In this document: positions 20,683-30,810 of the stretch, piece by piece
How positions within the stretch are numbered: the first letter of the stretch is position 1
Layout of the letters: the number at the start of each line of letters is the position of its first letter
Origin: Epithemia pelagica
Lineage: Eukaryota > Bacillariophyta > Bacillariophyceae > Surirellales > Surirellaceae
Direction: 5' to 3'
Assembly (NCBI GenBank): GCA_946965045.2
Contig: OX337233.1
Coordinates: 930,001 to 994,000 of the forward strand
Length of the DNA stretch: 64,000 nucleotides
Position numbers and translations under genes: made by a program
The notes under the pieces: model-generated
What the model saw: the letters and a program-made list of their open reading frames with translations, nothing else
What the model was told of the DNA's origin: nothing
The model's database searches: none

Positions 20683-21002
20683 GGTGTTATTTGGTTGGTT
20701 CGATGTTTATTTAATGTGCGGTGTGATGTGGTTTATTTAATGTGTGATGTGATGTGAACCCGGATGTACCACGTGTGCCACGTATGTACCACGTATGTGA
20801 TACCCGGATGTGTGTTGTGATGTGCGACTCCTGGAAATTTCCGTTGATTTCGACAAATTTTCGCCGAGTTTCAACAAATTTTCGCCGAATTTTCGCGATT
20901 TGACGGGAATGTGTGGCGTGTTGTGCGACCAAGGGTACCCGGATGTGCGTTGAGTTTAAGTCTTGGAAAGGTTTTGAGAGGACGGGAGTTAACTATGAGT
21001 AA
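20683..21002. other. Spacer between the two copia ORFs with short repeats
   Basis: 320 bp. It holds repeated TGTGATGTG and TACCACGTATG strings, three ACCCGGATGTG strings, and two copies of ACAAATTTTCGCCGA on the plus strand. It may be the leader of the Gag-Pol message. No ORF. Confidence 0.6.
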
Positions 21003-21782
21003 TTAAGCTTCGGTCTCCGAATCCTCACCCTCTTCCGAATGATCAGAGTCGCTTCCAGGCTCAGATGGGGCAGCACAAGCAACAGAAGAAGGGGTATCAC
21101 CTTCAGCCAGGTGGTTCTCGACCTCGGTACGCAAAGGGTAGATAGTTGCACGATGGTCCTCGATGGTATGGACCTCGTGGATGTAGGCAACGTAGTTATC
21201 TAGGCGTACAACGTTAGGAGGCAGAGGGCAAGTCGTCGCGTTCACGACGTGGATGGTATTGTAGTATCCAGTTGGGCGCTCGAAGGTTAGGAAGCGGAGG
21301 TGGACAGTACGGATGGGGTTGCCCGAGAGGGCGGCAAAGATGAGGCGACGCCTCGGAGAACGGTGAAGTTGGTCGTTCAGACGGTCAATGTCTTCTTGGT
21401 CGACGATGTGGGTCACCGATTGGAACTGGCGTTCGATCTGGGTCTCCCCACGGATGATCTCGGGATCGAAGGTCGAACAAGTTGGTTGACGGAAGTACTT
21501 GATATGATCAGCAATCAACCGGGTGGTACGACGGGATCGAGAAGGGACGAGCCGACGAGGCGGACTCGGGGGCCGAAGCAACGGCGCAGGGATTGGAGCG
21601 TGAGGCTGGGTTGGAGTCTCGAATGGGTTGCTGTTGGAACTGTCGACGGAGATGTTGACCGATGTGTTGGCTGCCTTCGGCGTCGGCACCAGTTCCTGCT
21701 GCACCAGGGTATCGGGCTGCCCGGGATGCAGGTTGGCTCGATAGATCTGTCGTACAGGAGTGATAATCTCGTTAGTATCCAT
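21003..21782 (-). CDS. Extra 5' ORF of the copia element, 259 aa, function unknown
   Basis: ATG at 21782 lies 36 bp inside the 5' LTR boundary and the frame runs to 21003. Standard copia elements have no ORF here because Gag comes first. The first half is Pro/Ser/Arg-rich (PIPAPLLRPPSPPRRLVPSR); the middle looks globular (RRRLIFAALSGNPIRTVHLR); the end is strongly acidic (SDSDHSEEGEDSETEA). There is no cysteine cluster, RNase, envelope-type membrane segment or coiled coil. The frame is open in an element with identical LTRs, which by itself proves little, since neutral decay would not have had time to show. It could be an accessory or regulatory protein. Confidence 0.7.
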   Translation of the reverse strand: MDTNEIITPVRQIYRANLHPGQPDTLVQQELVPTPKAANTSVNISVDSSNSNPFETPTQPHAPIPAPLLRPPSPPRRLVPSRSRRTTRLIADHIKYFRQPTCSTFDPEIIRGETQIERQFQSVTHIVDQEDIDRLNDQLHRSPRRRLIFAALSGNPIRTVHLRFLTFERPTGYYNTIHVVNATTCPLPPNVVRLDNYVAYIHEVHTIEDHRATIYPLRTEVENHLAEGDTPSSVACAAPSEPGSDSDHSEEGEDSETEA

Positions 21783-21818
21783 GAAACCACAAGGAAATAA
21801 GCTTTGAGACTGTTAATC

Positions 21819-22601
21819 TGTTACAATTCTTTCTGAATCGTAGGGACATTGATGCTCGGTAGAGCAGACAATCAGGTAGGTCACCAACCGATACAAGCTT
21901 CTCAGGGTCAGAGAAGCAAGCAAGTCGAAGTCTATCAGAAGGATAGTCGGGACACAAAAGAAGATGTGATAAATGGTGATATTGTTAGATTGTGTGTTGA
22001 TTACTACGATAGGTCTACGTGAAATGTTCGGTCCTGCCAAGGGTCATGTGTCATAGGTTCTTGGCGGCAACAGGTTTGGAATAGTTGGAGTCGATTCATG
22101 TGATGTATATGACATGTATATGTGGGCGGATAACATATACAGGGTCAACAGCTCTTGCTTTGGGTTGGCATAGTTGTTTTCATGGCGCGCAGCTTGTTGA
22201 CAATTTGGAGATTGTGGGAATGGAAATATGGTCTCGCGTGATCGTGTGTCGTGCTTGGGATACTTAGACCGTTGGATCGGATAGATGCCGATAGCGCTCG
22301 GATGTCGCTTGGGCGCGCTCGATGATTTCGGGCGCGTACGCTTAGGGCGTTAGTATAATGTCCGAGCAACGGCCAAATTTATGTCCGTTGTAATACCGCA
22401 CGACCCAGTTTAGTCTTGAGAGTGAGTTCGTCAATCTATTCTCACTTTTCATGATTTGCGAAGAAATATAGGTCGATATAGCGCGAAGCTAGGGAACATA
22501 GCTCGAAGCTAGATGGCATGATGCGATAGCACGAGGCTATGTGACATGGGGAATCGATGAGATGTAGAATCTAACCACCATAGACGGTGAGAATTCTAAC
22601 A
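21819..22601 (-). repeat. 5' LTR of the copia element
   Basis: 783 bp, by eye identical to 14218-15000. Followed by the GTAAG target duplication at 22602-22606. It drives transcription leftward. Confidence 0.95.
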
Positions 22602-23387
22602 GTAAGATAGGATTAGTCGAACCATTCCTTTCTCACCTGTTGCTCAGTTTGAGTCTTTAGTGTCTTGTGTTGTCGACTTGCGCCTCTTGGTCGTTTTTTT
22701 TACCAGGAGTATCTCATGTGTTTCTCAGCAGCATGTGGGACTCTGCATACTCCATGACACAAGCAGGAAGAGATTCATTCTAAAAGAGGTGGTAGTAGGT
22801 CAAGCTTATTTGCTTGCAAAGAGACAAGCCTACGGCATAGACAAACAAGGTGTGCGGATGTGGATGAAGGTGTGCTTTTAAACCGAGAACTACACGAGAA
22901 CAAAGAACACTAGAAAAAGGAGGGAAGGGGGCACAGCCAAACACTATCTATGGTCTTTGCATGTCGAATGTCAGTGATACGCAAATGATGCAGAATGCAT
23001 GTTCATGGTGCATGTCCATGACAAACACCTAGGAGTAAAAGAGAAAAGACGAAGTGACAAAATTTGTGAGGAGTGTTGGAATGAAAGGGAAAAGGACCAA
23101 CGGTCAAAGCGCGCACGGCTTCTCACAAGAATTCGAAAGGATGATCCAGAAGGCCGGCGTGATCATTTTCATTTTGACCAGAAATTTTCTTCATTAACGA
23201 AAAAAAGCGAAAATAAAAATGATTGGTCGCGGAGAGCGGCCGGACGGCTAAGAAGCGGACACCTAGTCGGAGGGTTCTCTCCGCTCTCCGCCCTCCGCCC
23301 TCCATCTCTCATCGATTCCCACAATGGAAGACCATCAACCTGGCCAGAGAGGGGGAAGGAACTGCAAACAAACCTACAAACATCACC

Positions 23388-24610
23388 ATGTCGCCGCCCG
23401 AATTTTCCAGTGATATCTTGGACTACAGCGACGATGGATCGGATGAATGGCAGTGGGTTGTTGTGCAAGAGGTGGACGGAGACGATGCAAACAAAGAGAA
23501 CAACAACGACATGACAGGAGTAAGCTTGTTGATCCAATCTAGTACCAACGAGACCAAAGCATTAAGCACCCGAAAACGCCGTGACGCACAACGGTGGAAA
23601 GTCATGCCAAGCCTTGCAAAATATCCTCTTTTGCAAAAACTTGACCTTTACAACAGTCGATACATTACCCATTTGCATGATTCAGTGGGAGACCTACGCG
23701 ACCTGCAAAAACTAGTTCTTACCCGATGTTGGGCATTGGAACGATTGCCGAGTTCCCTTGGAAATCTGGAAAAGCTTCAAGAGGTGAGAGAGACCTTGTC
23801 CGACCAAAATCCTGTACTGCGAGGCCCTCATGATGTATTTTTCCACTGTGTTCTCTGCTTTCAGCTTATACTGACAGACTCTATGCGCATCAATGCTCTT
23901 CCAGACTCAATTGGCAAGCTCAAACAGTAAGTTTGTGAATCAACCAGCATGCGAAACCAACAATGATTGGCACATGTCTGACGCAATTCCACCGTACCTC
24001 ATCCATCCTCCAAAGTTTGAGGCGGTTGATTTTCAATGGAACATCTGGTCACCACAACAAAGTGCTTCGTTCCCTTCCGCAATCAATCGGTGAACTCGAC
24101 AGCCTCGAGGAGCTTGTCTTGGACAAATGCAAAACACTTAAGGAACTACCAGAATCCATTGGTAATCTTTCGAATCTCTGTCGATTATCCATGAAAGAAT
24201 GCAAATCAATTACCCATCTCCCAGAATCGATTGGGCGACTCGGTGCTCTTTGCGAATTGGATTGCTCAAAATGCGTTAATCTCAAAACTCTTCCCTTGTC
24301 CATTGGGGACTTGCATCACTTGGAGGATCTAATTCTCGCAAAATGCTTGGCTTTGGAGAGCATTCCTGCCACGATCCAAAGTTGCTCTTTGCTGGCCGTC
24401 GTCGTTTTATCAAAATGTATCAATCTACAGGAGCTTCCTGATGGCATTGCTACAATCTCGGCACTGAGATTCATCCACTGCGACGGGTGCTCCTCACTAA
24501 ACAGTCTTCCATCGGGTTTGTTACCCAAAGTTTGCGATTTCCAGCCGTCGGAGGCTTCAAAATCAAAACGAGCGTGGAATGAGCTGGCTGCTTCAGAATC
24601 CGATGACTAG
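23388..24610 (+). CDS. Leucine-rich repeat protein, three exons, 350 aa
   Basis: Reconstructed exons 23388-23783, 23865-23926 and 24016-24610 (1053 nt), with introns 23784-23864 (GTGAGA...TTTCAG) and 23927-24015 (GTAAGT...CAAAG). The joins restore the repeat phase (LPDSIGKLK-H-LRRLIF). About ten LRRs of 23-25 residues follow the pattern LPESIGNLSNLCRLSMKEC, the plant-type LRR with conserved Cys seen in disease-resistance and Ras-group LRR proteins. Residues 1-60 are acidic; no signal peptide, kinase, TIR or NB-ARC domain is present, so it is probably a cytosolic binding scaffold. The frame is open upstream of the chosen ATG (to 23223), but that stretch lies in the TIR element and its flank; the ATG 23388 sits only 111 bp from the element's end. 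Confidence 0.85.
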
Positions 24611-26565
24611 GGCGAGGTTATCTTGTCAATCGTTTTCAAATTTTCTCTTGTACGCGTACTGTGCCTTTGTCGTTCCCCCCTGTCTTATCATTGTATCGGC
24701 GTTCTTCGAGCTACACAAAATAGATGAATCCTAGACGTTTTGTTATAATTAAGTCTGTCGCTGCACATGGCGAACCGTCGACATGCAATGAAAGAGAAGA
24801 TTTGCCTTGTGCTGCATGGACCATATTCTTGCGTTCTAAACTTATTAGAGGCGACTTCATACTCCAAGCCACGTGATCTCTTTTCATGTCAGCTGACAGT
24901 ATGGCGTCTCTAGCTTACCATTTACCATGTACTCCGCCCCCGTCGAGACTCGAGATGATGTGTTTCATGCACCTGAACCTCAAAAGTGAAGACTATCAGT
25001 CAGATTCAACTACTCCTACACCGCAACACTTGGTTCTAGGCCCAGAGGCGGAGGCTGGAAAGTATCTAAGGTTACTAGGAGTAGGACTTTCGATGTGAAC
25101 CCATAACCCATACGCATTACATTTCGCACGTTCGAAATCATCCTACCTCCTTGTAGGATCTTGTTACTAAAACAAGTTATGCCTCTATATTCTATATTGT
25201 ATTCCCCCGCTGGGGATAGACGAATGATACGGACAGCTAGCCATCATCCCTTCCTCATCTCGGAAACAGCGAATAGTTCTCTGGATGCGTATATTGGAAG
25301 ACAGCGAACGGACATCTAGTGCGACTTTACGTACTGATTAATCAGACACTCCATTCGTCATGTATTTCATTTCATAATCTCTCGACCTTGGTATCGGATC
25401 AGCTCTATGCTTGACCCCTCAAGCGCTAAAGAGTCGATGGATATCACGCCTGACCATCAAGTCAAGCGGTCTCGCTTCCCTGAGAAAAAAAAGAATCCAT
25501 CGTACATCGTACGTCTCAGTTCTCAGTCTCATACTCCTACTCCTACTCCTAACTCATAAAGCCACTCTATAGTATCGCGCTAACCATGACGGACTTTCCA
25601 TCAGAAAATCTCGCTATCATGCGCTGAAGGGACATAGCGCTGAATAATCCATACCGCCTACCGCCTACCGCGTAACAAAGCTCGCGCTGAAACAGCCCAG
25701 TCATTCGTAGGAGTAGAAGGGTAGGAATAGGAGTAGGTAGTAGCATGAATGCGGCGCTTCGCCTAGAGTTTCATAAAGGTTCGGAACGCTGAGTAGTAAA
25801 AAGTGGTCCTTTTTCTGTCTAAAATTCTTCCGCCAACTGCCATCAACCATCAGAAATCAACCAACGACCAACGAGATAGGATCAATCATTCGGTGGCCGC
25901 CTTTAATTGTACTAGGCAGACTCTAAACACACCTATTTCATGTATTCCGACGGCTTCAATCTAAAGTGTTTTTTCTCGAGCTACTAGTACCCTGTAGTAG
26001 AACTCAGCGCAAAACCCTGACGCTATATGATCCGAATGCCAAGGTAGCACAGGTAACATGTAACAATGATCTAGCGGTCTCGACATCCATTGAGGCTACT
26101 TACAATTACAACAAGAAGACAACAACCATAGTTGTCATTTCCATCGGACACACATTTCCCACTGATCAGAGTGAAAACCAAACAGTTTGAAGTTGATCCC
26201 ACACCGATAGCTACCTATAGGGTTGTCGCTCAAAAGCATCATGAAGGAATAGCCAGATCAAAAGCTCATCACAAGCATTAATCCAAATTTGCTCTTGGAC
26301 TTTGGACGCCCCACTCCTATTGAAATGTTTGTCTTTGCAATGCTGATGACGAAGGCGGAAGACACAAGGATTACCGAGTATCGAGTGCACATTTCACAAC
26401 TACTAGCTAGCTAGGAGTCTGTCTTCTTGTCTTAAAACGAGGCATGATTTTAACCTTTTAGCCTGTGACCTCACTACTCTAAAACTTATATTTGATGTTT
26501 TAGTAATCTAATTCTCTTAAGAGTTCTATTGTAAGCGAAAATTCTCAGAGGCTCTACACTCTACA
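24611..26565. other. Non-coding region, about 1.95 kb
   Basis: No supported ORF. It contains CTCCTACTCCTACTCCTAA-type microsatellite (about 25527-25553), GGAGTAG strings near 25710-25740 and a CCGCCTACCG direct repeat near 25650. The composition is AT-neutral with many short repeats, as in decayed transposon sequence. Confidence 0.55.
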
Positions 26566-27655
26566 AGCTGAGTTCAAGCCGAACGTCAACGACGTAGCGC
26601 TTACAAGCTGAGCTCAGGGAGTGTGTTCCTGTCGTAGACTCCTGTATAATTTGTACCAGAGGAGTAATCCTGGAAAGCGTTCTGCGTTATCAGTGTCCGA
26701 CTAGCGACTTCCTAGTGGATGAAATAAATATTTTATTAACTTTAGTGTAATGTGTGATTTCTTGCGAGCGCTAGGATTTCGTCAAAAATTACGAAAAAAC
26801 AGTCGAGTGTGTTGACCATGGTGGAGGGCCGTCCCGACCTGTTGAACTGTTGCCGAGCTGCATCCAGCTCCCTTAGGGTGTTGTTGGACCATCACCAATG
26901 GGGCAACAGTTCAACGCATCAGCATCATCCACAATAACATGATCATCGGACGCACCCCACGCACGATAGTCTCGTACAAAACGAAGTTTTTCTGGGGGAA
27001 CGCGAGATTGTCGAGTTTCGGAAGCACTTTGCACAACAGAGGCATAATTATAAGGGCTATATTACCAAAGATGGCTGGCGCGTATTACGTAGATTTCCTA
27101 CTGGAGCGCTACGACAGGAACATTCTGTCTGAACTCAGCTTGTAGTAGGAAATCTACGTATATCACGCCAGTCATCTAATTACTATAGCCCTTATAATTA
27201 TGCCTCTCATGTGAAAAGTGCTTCCTAAACTCGACAATCTCGCGTTCCCCCAGAAAAACTTCGTTTTGCACGAGACTATCGTGCGTTGGGTGCATCCGAT
27301 GATCATGTTGTTGTGGATGATGCCAACCGTTTGAGCTGTTGCCCCATTGGTGGTGGTCGAATAACACCCTAAGGCACCTGGATGCAGCTCGGCAACATCT
27401 CGAACGGATGGGGTGGCCCTCCACCATGGTCAATACAGTCGACTGTTTTTTCGTAATTTTTGATGAAAATCTAGCGTTCGGAAGAAATCACACATTACAC
27501 TAAAGCTAATAAAATATTTCTTGCAACCACTAGGACGTCGCGTGTCGGACATTAGAAACGCGAAACGCTATCGAGGATTACTCCTCTGGTACAAATTCTA
27601 CAGGGGCCTACGTCGTTGATGTAAACTCTGAACTCAGCTTGTACGCGGCCACCCT
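26566..27655. repeat. Large inverted duplication (foldback), arms about 0.5 kb
   Basis: Left arm about 26566-27110, right arm about 27145-27655, around a short centre. Landmarks pair in reverse order: GGTACCAGAGG-like TTGTACCAGAGGAGTAATCC near 26650 with its complement near 27580; ACCATGGTGGAGGGCC near 26816 with its complement near 27417; GTTTTTCTGGGGGAACGCGA near 26984 with its complement near 27239. Identity is roughly 80-85 percent by eye. Both arms keep a frame reading HPTHDSLVQNEVFLGEREIV then EFRKHF...RHNYKGY, pointing to a former coding sequence. CTACAAGCTGAGTTC-type strings occur at both outer ends and the centre. Confidence 0.85.
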
Positions 27656-28062
27656 GACGTACAAGAAGTACAATCAATCCCTACCTACTACCTATCTGTC
27701 ATCAGCTAGTGATGGTCGACACTCGTCGCATTTTGTCCCTCCAATCCGCTGCAAACGAAAATTGGAGCACGTGTCTTTTTAGGTGAGGAGAGCACGCATG
27801 CTTTTAGGTTGGCACATGCGCAAATACGGTAGAGGACAGCAGCGTGGAACATTCGTTATTCCTTGCCTCATCCTCATATTGGATATTGGATGGCCTTTGT
27901 GCGCCTCTCACACTCACACTGACTGAGAGCTGAGACGGCCCATGGACCCAGGACTATCGCAATAAGAACACTCAAACGGTGATGCACATGCACCGCGTAC
28001 ATGTCAAGCGAGAGACAAAACGATATTTGTTCCAGTTTTCATCTGTGTTATAGAATATAACC
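27656..28062. other. Promoter-side flank of the iron permease gene
   Basis: 407 bp between the foldback and the FTR1-like start codon. Nothing specific recognised; a tandem CTCACACTCACACTGACTGAGAG stretch occurs near 27907. Confidence 0.5.
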
Positions 28063-29211
28063 ATGACCTTGTTCGATTTCGCTGTAACAACCATTTTTGC
28101 GCGTGAGTTTCTGGAGGGAGCCATTATCATCGGTGAATATCGAACTATTGTCCTTCGCAGTGAGTCCGAGGGCAAAGATGAAGCACTCCGTGCGATATGG
28201 CTTGCTGCCTTGGTGGCAACAGCGTTTGCTCTTCTCGTGATCGCTGCTATTGCGATTCCCTTGATTATCCTCTCGTCAACGTTTGACGAATCCACCTCCA
28301 AAATCATTGAAGGAATTTCGAAAATCGTGGCTGGAGTTTGCCTGTTGCAGTTATCCCTCAAGATTCCCAAGTTTTTAGGCATTTACGGAAGCTGCAAAAA
28401 GCCTAAGGAGAGTCCCACACAGGGCGGCGCAGCTGAAGGAGACCTGGAAGAGGCTATTGCGGATAACGCTGCTGAAGGGGACCAGGAAGAGGCCATTGCG
28501 GGTAATGATGAGGAGAGTCCAAGAGAAGAAGAAAATCAAATCAAGGAAGCAATTCCTGGCCTGTCCATGCGCTCCATGCGATTCAATGTCGCCTGGAATA
28601 TCTGGCGAGAAGTTGCCGAATGTGGAGTCTTTCTGATTCCGTTCTTCCTCAGTGGAGAAAATCTTACAAGCATCCCCGTTTCGGCTGCCATTGGTTCGGT
28701 TGTAGGGCTAGCGTTGGGCGTAGGGATTTATTGGGCCAACCATCGATTCAAGAACCGGCTTGGGTTGGCGATCTTTGCTGTTCTCCTATTGGTGTTTCTG
28801 TCGGCTGGCTTAACGACCGGTGGATTCCACAATTTGGAAAATGAATGGGGGAGCAGCAAAACTGTTTGGGAGTTGGATGGAGAGTTCTGGGATATTGACA
28901 GACTGCCCATGACTGTCTTGAAGCCGTTTGGTTACGACCATAGTCGAACAGTACTCCAGATCTGTGTATTTTGGGGGTGGCTGCTGCTAAGTGCTTTGTT
29001 GCACTTCCGAAAATACCGCAGGGCACCCAAAATTTTCACCGAATCCCCTACGGAGCATAGTAACGAGGAACGGTCGACCGAAGAAAAGGATGAAAAGCCC
29101 TTGGACGAAGACTCTCCCGTAACAAATGAAGCGTTGGCTGAGGGAGACTATCAAAATGATCGTCGTACGGAAGAGAGTTCGTTGGAATCCGTTCCCGAGG
29201 CTTACAGATGA
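28063..29211 (+). CDS. FTR1-family iron permease-like protein, 382 aa
   Basis: Resembles Ftr1/EfeU iron permeases, which take Fe(III) from a multicopper oxidase partner through the plasma membrane. Seen: two copies of the iron-binding REXXE motif, REFLE (14-18) and REVAE (182-186), each within a hydrophobic helix; further membrane helices at about 45-72, 84-105, 203-223 and 232-250; a late hydrophobic helix near 300; and an acidic C-terminal tail. The first motif is REFLE rather than the usual REGLE. The central loop (120-165) is very acidic and holds a 13-residue tandem duplication (123-135, 136-148). Single exon, first in-frame ATG. A ferroxidase partner is not in the window, so function in reductive iron uptake is inferred. 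Confidence 0.85.
   Translation: MTLFDFAVTTIFAREFLEGAIIIGEYRTIVLRSESEGKDEALRAIWLAALVATAFALLVIAAIAIPLIILSSTFDESTSKIIEGISKIVAGVCLLQLSLKIPKFLGIYGSCKKPKESPTQGGAAEGDLEEAIADNAAEGDQEEAIAGNDEESPREEENQIKEAIPGLSMRSMRFNVAWNIWREVAECGVFLIPFFLSGENLTSIPVSAAIGSVVGLALGVGIYWANHRFKNRLGLAIFAVLLLVFLSAGLTTGGFHNLENEWGSSKTVWELDGEFWDIDRLPMTVLKPFGYDHSRTVLQICVFWGWLLLSALLHFRKYRRAPKIFTESPTEHSNEERSTEEKDEKPLDEDSPVTNEALAEGDYQNDRRTEESSLESVPEAYR
28429..28506 (+). repeat. Two 39-bp tandem repeats in the permease loop
   Basis: 28429-28467 and 28468-28506 encode AAEGDLEEAIADN and AAEGDQEEAIAGN. In-frame, so the loop length can vary without disrupting the protein. Confidence 0.85.
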
Positions 29212-29563
29212 TGTGCATGATTTGTGGCAGTGAACTATGGCTGCCGGTAGCTTGGAAAGAGACGCGATCATGATCATGGGTTCAGCAATACATCATCATG
29301 TCGGATGAGGTCAACCTTTTTAGTTGTGTGTATCTTACAGTACTCCTACATGTTAATTGTTGATAGACATAGGAGGAGGATAGGAGATAGGAACTCAGAA
29401 CTCAAGCAATCGACATTCGACCTCTATCTTATAAAATGTAATATGGTCAATAGCGTGGCACTTTCTTCCTTTTTCTTCTAAGCAAATGAGCTGTAAATAT
29501 TGGAGTTTCTCGTTGTTTCTTTCTTTCCTCTCGCCCGTCTCCTGTGCTATGTGCCCGAAGTAA
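29212..29563. other. 3' flank of the permease gene
   Basis: 352 bp with no gene seen, ending at the TAA target site of the MITE. Confidence 0.55.
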
Positions 29564-30361
29564 GGCTATCTCCACCCGGGCCCGCTAAAGGCCCCAAAAC
29601 CGCTATCGAACTCCACCATCTCCTCTAACCGCTAAACAGCTCCGCTATCCGCTATTTTTGCCGCTATTTGGGGCCCCGAATAGCGGGGAAAATAGGGGAT
29701 AGCGGAGCAAAATATAACCGTCGGCATAAAGAAATTAACGTCTGCTGCCATCAGTGAAACTTTGAATCTCTCGTGTCGAAAACATGGCAAGGGCACGTAT
29801 TGATTGTGACGATCGCTTACCATCTCTTTTTCCCATTGTTGTGTTCCCTACTTCCTATAATGGGACAAGAACCATGCACAGCAAGATGATTAGAGGATCA
29901 CGGATCGGAAGGAATGCAACAATCAAACAAATGCATCATTCAAACTATTGATGAGTTCGATTATCAATTATCAGACAATCAGTCGGAAATCGGACAGGGA
30001 ATAGGAAGATTGGACTGCAACCTACAACCTACATCTACATTGGCCATGAACAACAACATGATTCACCATGACAGTCAACAATGAAGAGGGAGAACAACGA
30101 GTCCTCCATCTTTGGTTTATGCTTTGTGCTCTCGTTGATTGTCTTGTTTGAATTCCGCAACTTCCGCGGTCGCACCCCTTTTTAACCGAAACAAGAGAGG
30201 GCATATGCGCAATGCGTACGCGCAACGCGAGATAGCGGCGTTCTTTTAACGGAGATCGTGGAGTTTATTTCCCTTTGGCTCCGCTAATCCGCTATCCGGA
30301 TAGCGAGGCCAATCAGAAAGCCCCAATACGTCAGCATAGCGGCGCTCGGGTGGAGATAGCC
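29564..30361. mobile_element. Harbinger-like non-autonomous element (MITE), 798 bp
   Basis: Termini are the inverted repeat GGCTATCTCCACCCG (left 29564-29578, right as its complement 30347-30361), extended with mismatches by a shared CGCTA block. It is flanked by the 3-bp duplication TAA (29561-29563 and 30362-30364). Subterminal regions are full of CCGCTATC/GATAGCGG strings on both strands. A 3-bp TAA duplication is typical of PIF/Harbinger. No transposase frame is present. Confidence 0.8.
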
Positions 30362-30364
30362 TAA

Positions 30365-30810
30365 GAATCCTTCTCCTACCAAAGCTACCTATACCTGGGT
30401 AGACCCAGGCTAAAGAAGCTAGAGTAAAACTGAGCGTTGGGTCTTGACTTTCTTTGTTGCCCTGTCCTTCGTGCTTGTCCTGCATCCCATTGAGATGGCC
30501 CTGCTTCCTGCTTCCTTGACGGTTACTGGGTTTCAGTTTCAGGCCAAACGAGGGGTCATCCAAGTTGTCAACACGTGCAGTCAATGGCATCAAGCGAGGA
30601 ATTTGTTCAAGTGCGTCAATAGAGACCTCACTTCCACATGCTGCGACTAGGTGGATAAGACTACCTAGGTAGATAACACTGCGCATGGATTTTAACATGT
30701 TATTACGTAGAACGTTCAAAAGCCAATGTAAACGCAGGTATGCAGCAAGATGAAAAAGGTCATAAATCGATGCAAAATAGAAAGCTTGTCGCAAGAAGAA
30801 GTTACATGAG
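30365..30810. other. Intergenic between MITE and HMG-box gene
   Basis: 446 bp. It holds an ACCTAGGTAG-rich stretch near 30385-30400 and 30655-30675 and the 3' flank of the HMG-box gene. A 182-codon minus frame covers it but starts at a non-ATG-supported position and has no family resemblance. Confidence 0.5.

Larger units (their letters stand above)
14218..22601 (-). mobile_element. Intact Ty1/copia-type LTR retrotransposon, 8384 bp
   Basis: Bounded by two 783-bp LTRs (14218-15000, 21819-22601) that appear identical base for base, and by the target duplication GTAAG (14213-14217 and 22602-22606). LTR ends are TGTTA...TAACA. In element order: 5' LTR, an extra 259-aa ORF, a repeat-rich spacer, one 1895-aa Gag-Pol frame with integrase before reverse transcriptase (copia order), polypurine tract, 3' LTR. 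Both ORFs are open. The identity of the LTRs implies very recent insertion. It sits inside the TIR element copy 1. A primer binding site next to the 5' LTR could not be matched to a tRNA by eye. Confidence 0.95.
13726..23276 (-). mobile_element. TIR DNA element, copy 1, split by a copia insertion
   Basis: Ends are a 29-bp inverted repeat: 23248-23276 (begins CTAAGAAGCGGACACCTAGT) and a diverged partner at 13726-13754 sharing CCGACTAGGTGTCCGC. Removing the copia element and one target duplication leaves about 1162 bp, colinear in inverse orientation with copy 2 (32927-34094, 1168 bp). The match runs from both ends up to the copia insertion point, where CACTAAAGACtCAAACTGAG on one side and GAATCCTACA on the other stay in the same order as in copy 2. 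No transposase frame is seen, so it is non-autonomous. No target duplication was found, so the superfamily is not assigned. Confidence 0.8.

Noticed and set aside
21795-21818. Primer binding site next to the 5' LTR
   Set aside because: The bases after the LTR (GATTAACAGTCTC in element orientation) do not show the usual TGG start or an initiator Met match by eye; needs a tRNA comparison.
22660-22881. Short plus-strand frame right of the copia element
   Set aside because: Falls inside the TIR element and is not kept in the second copy.
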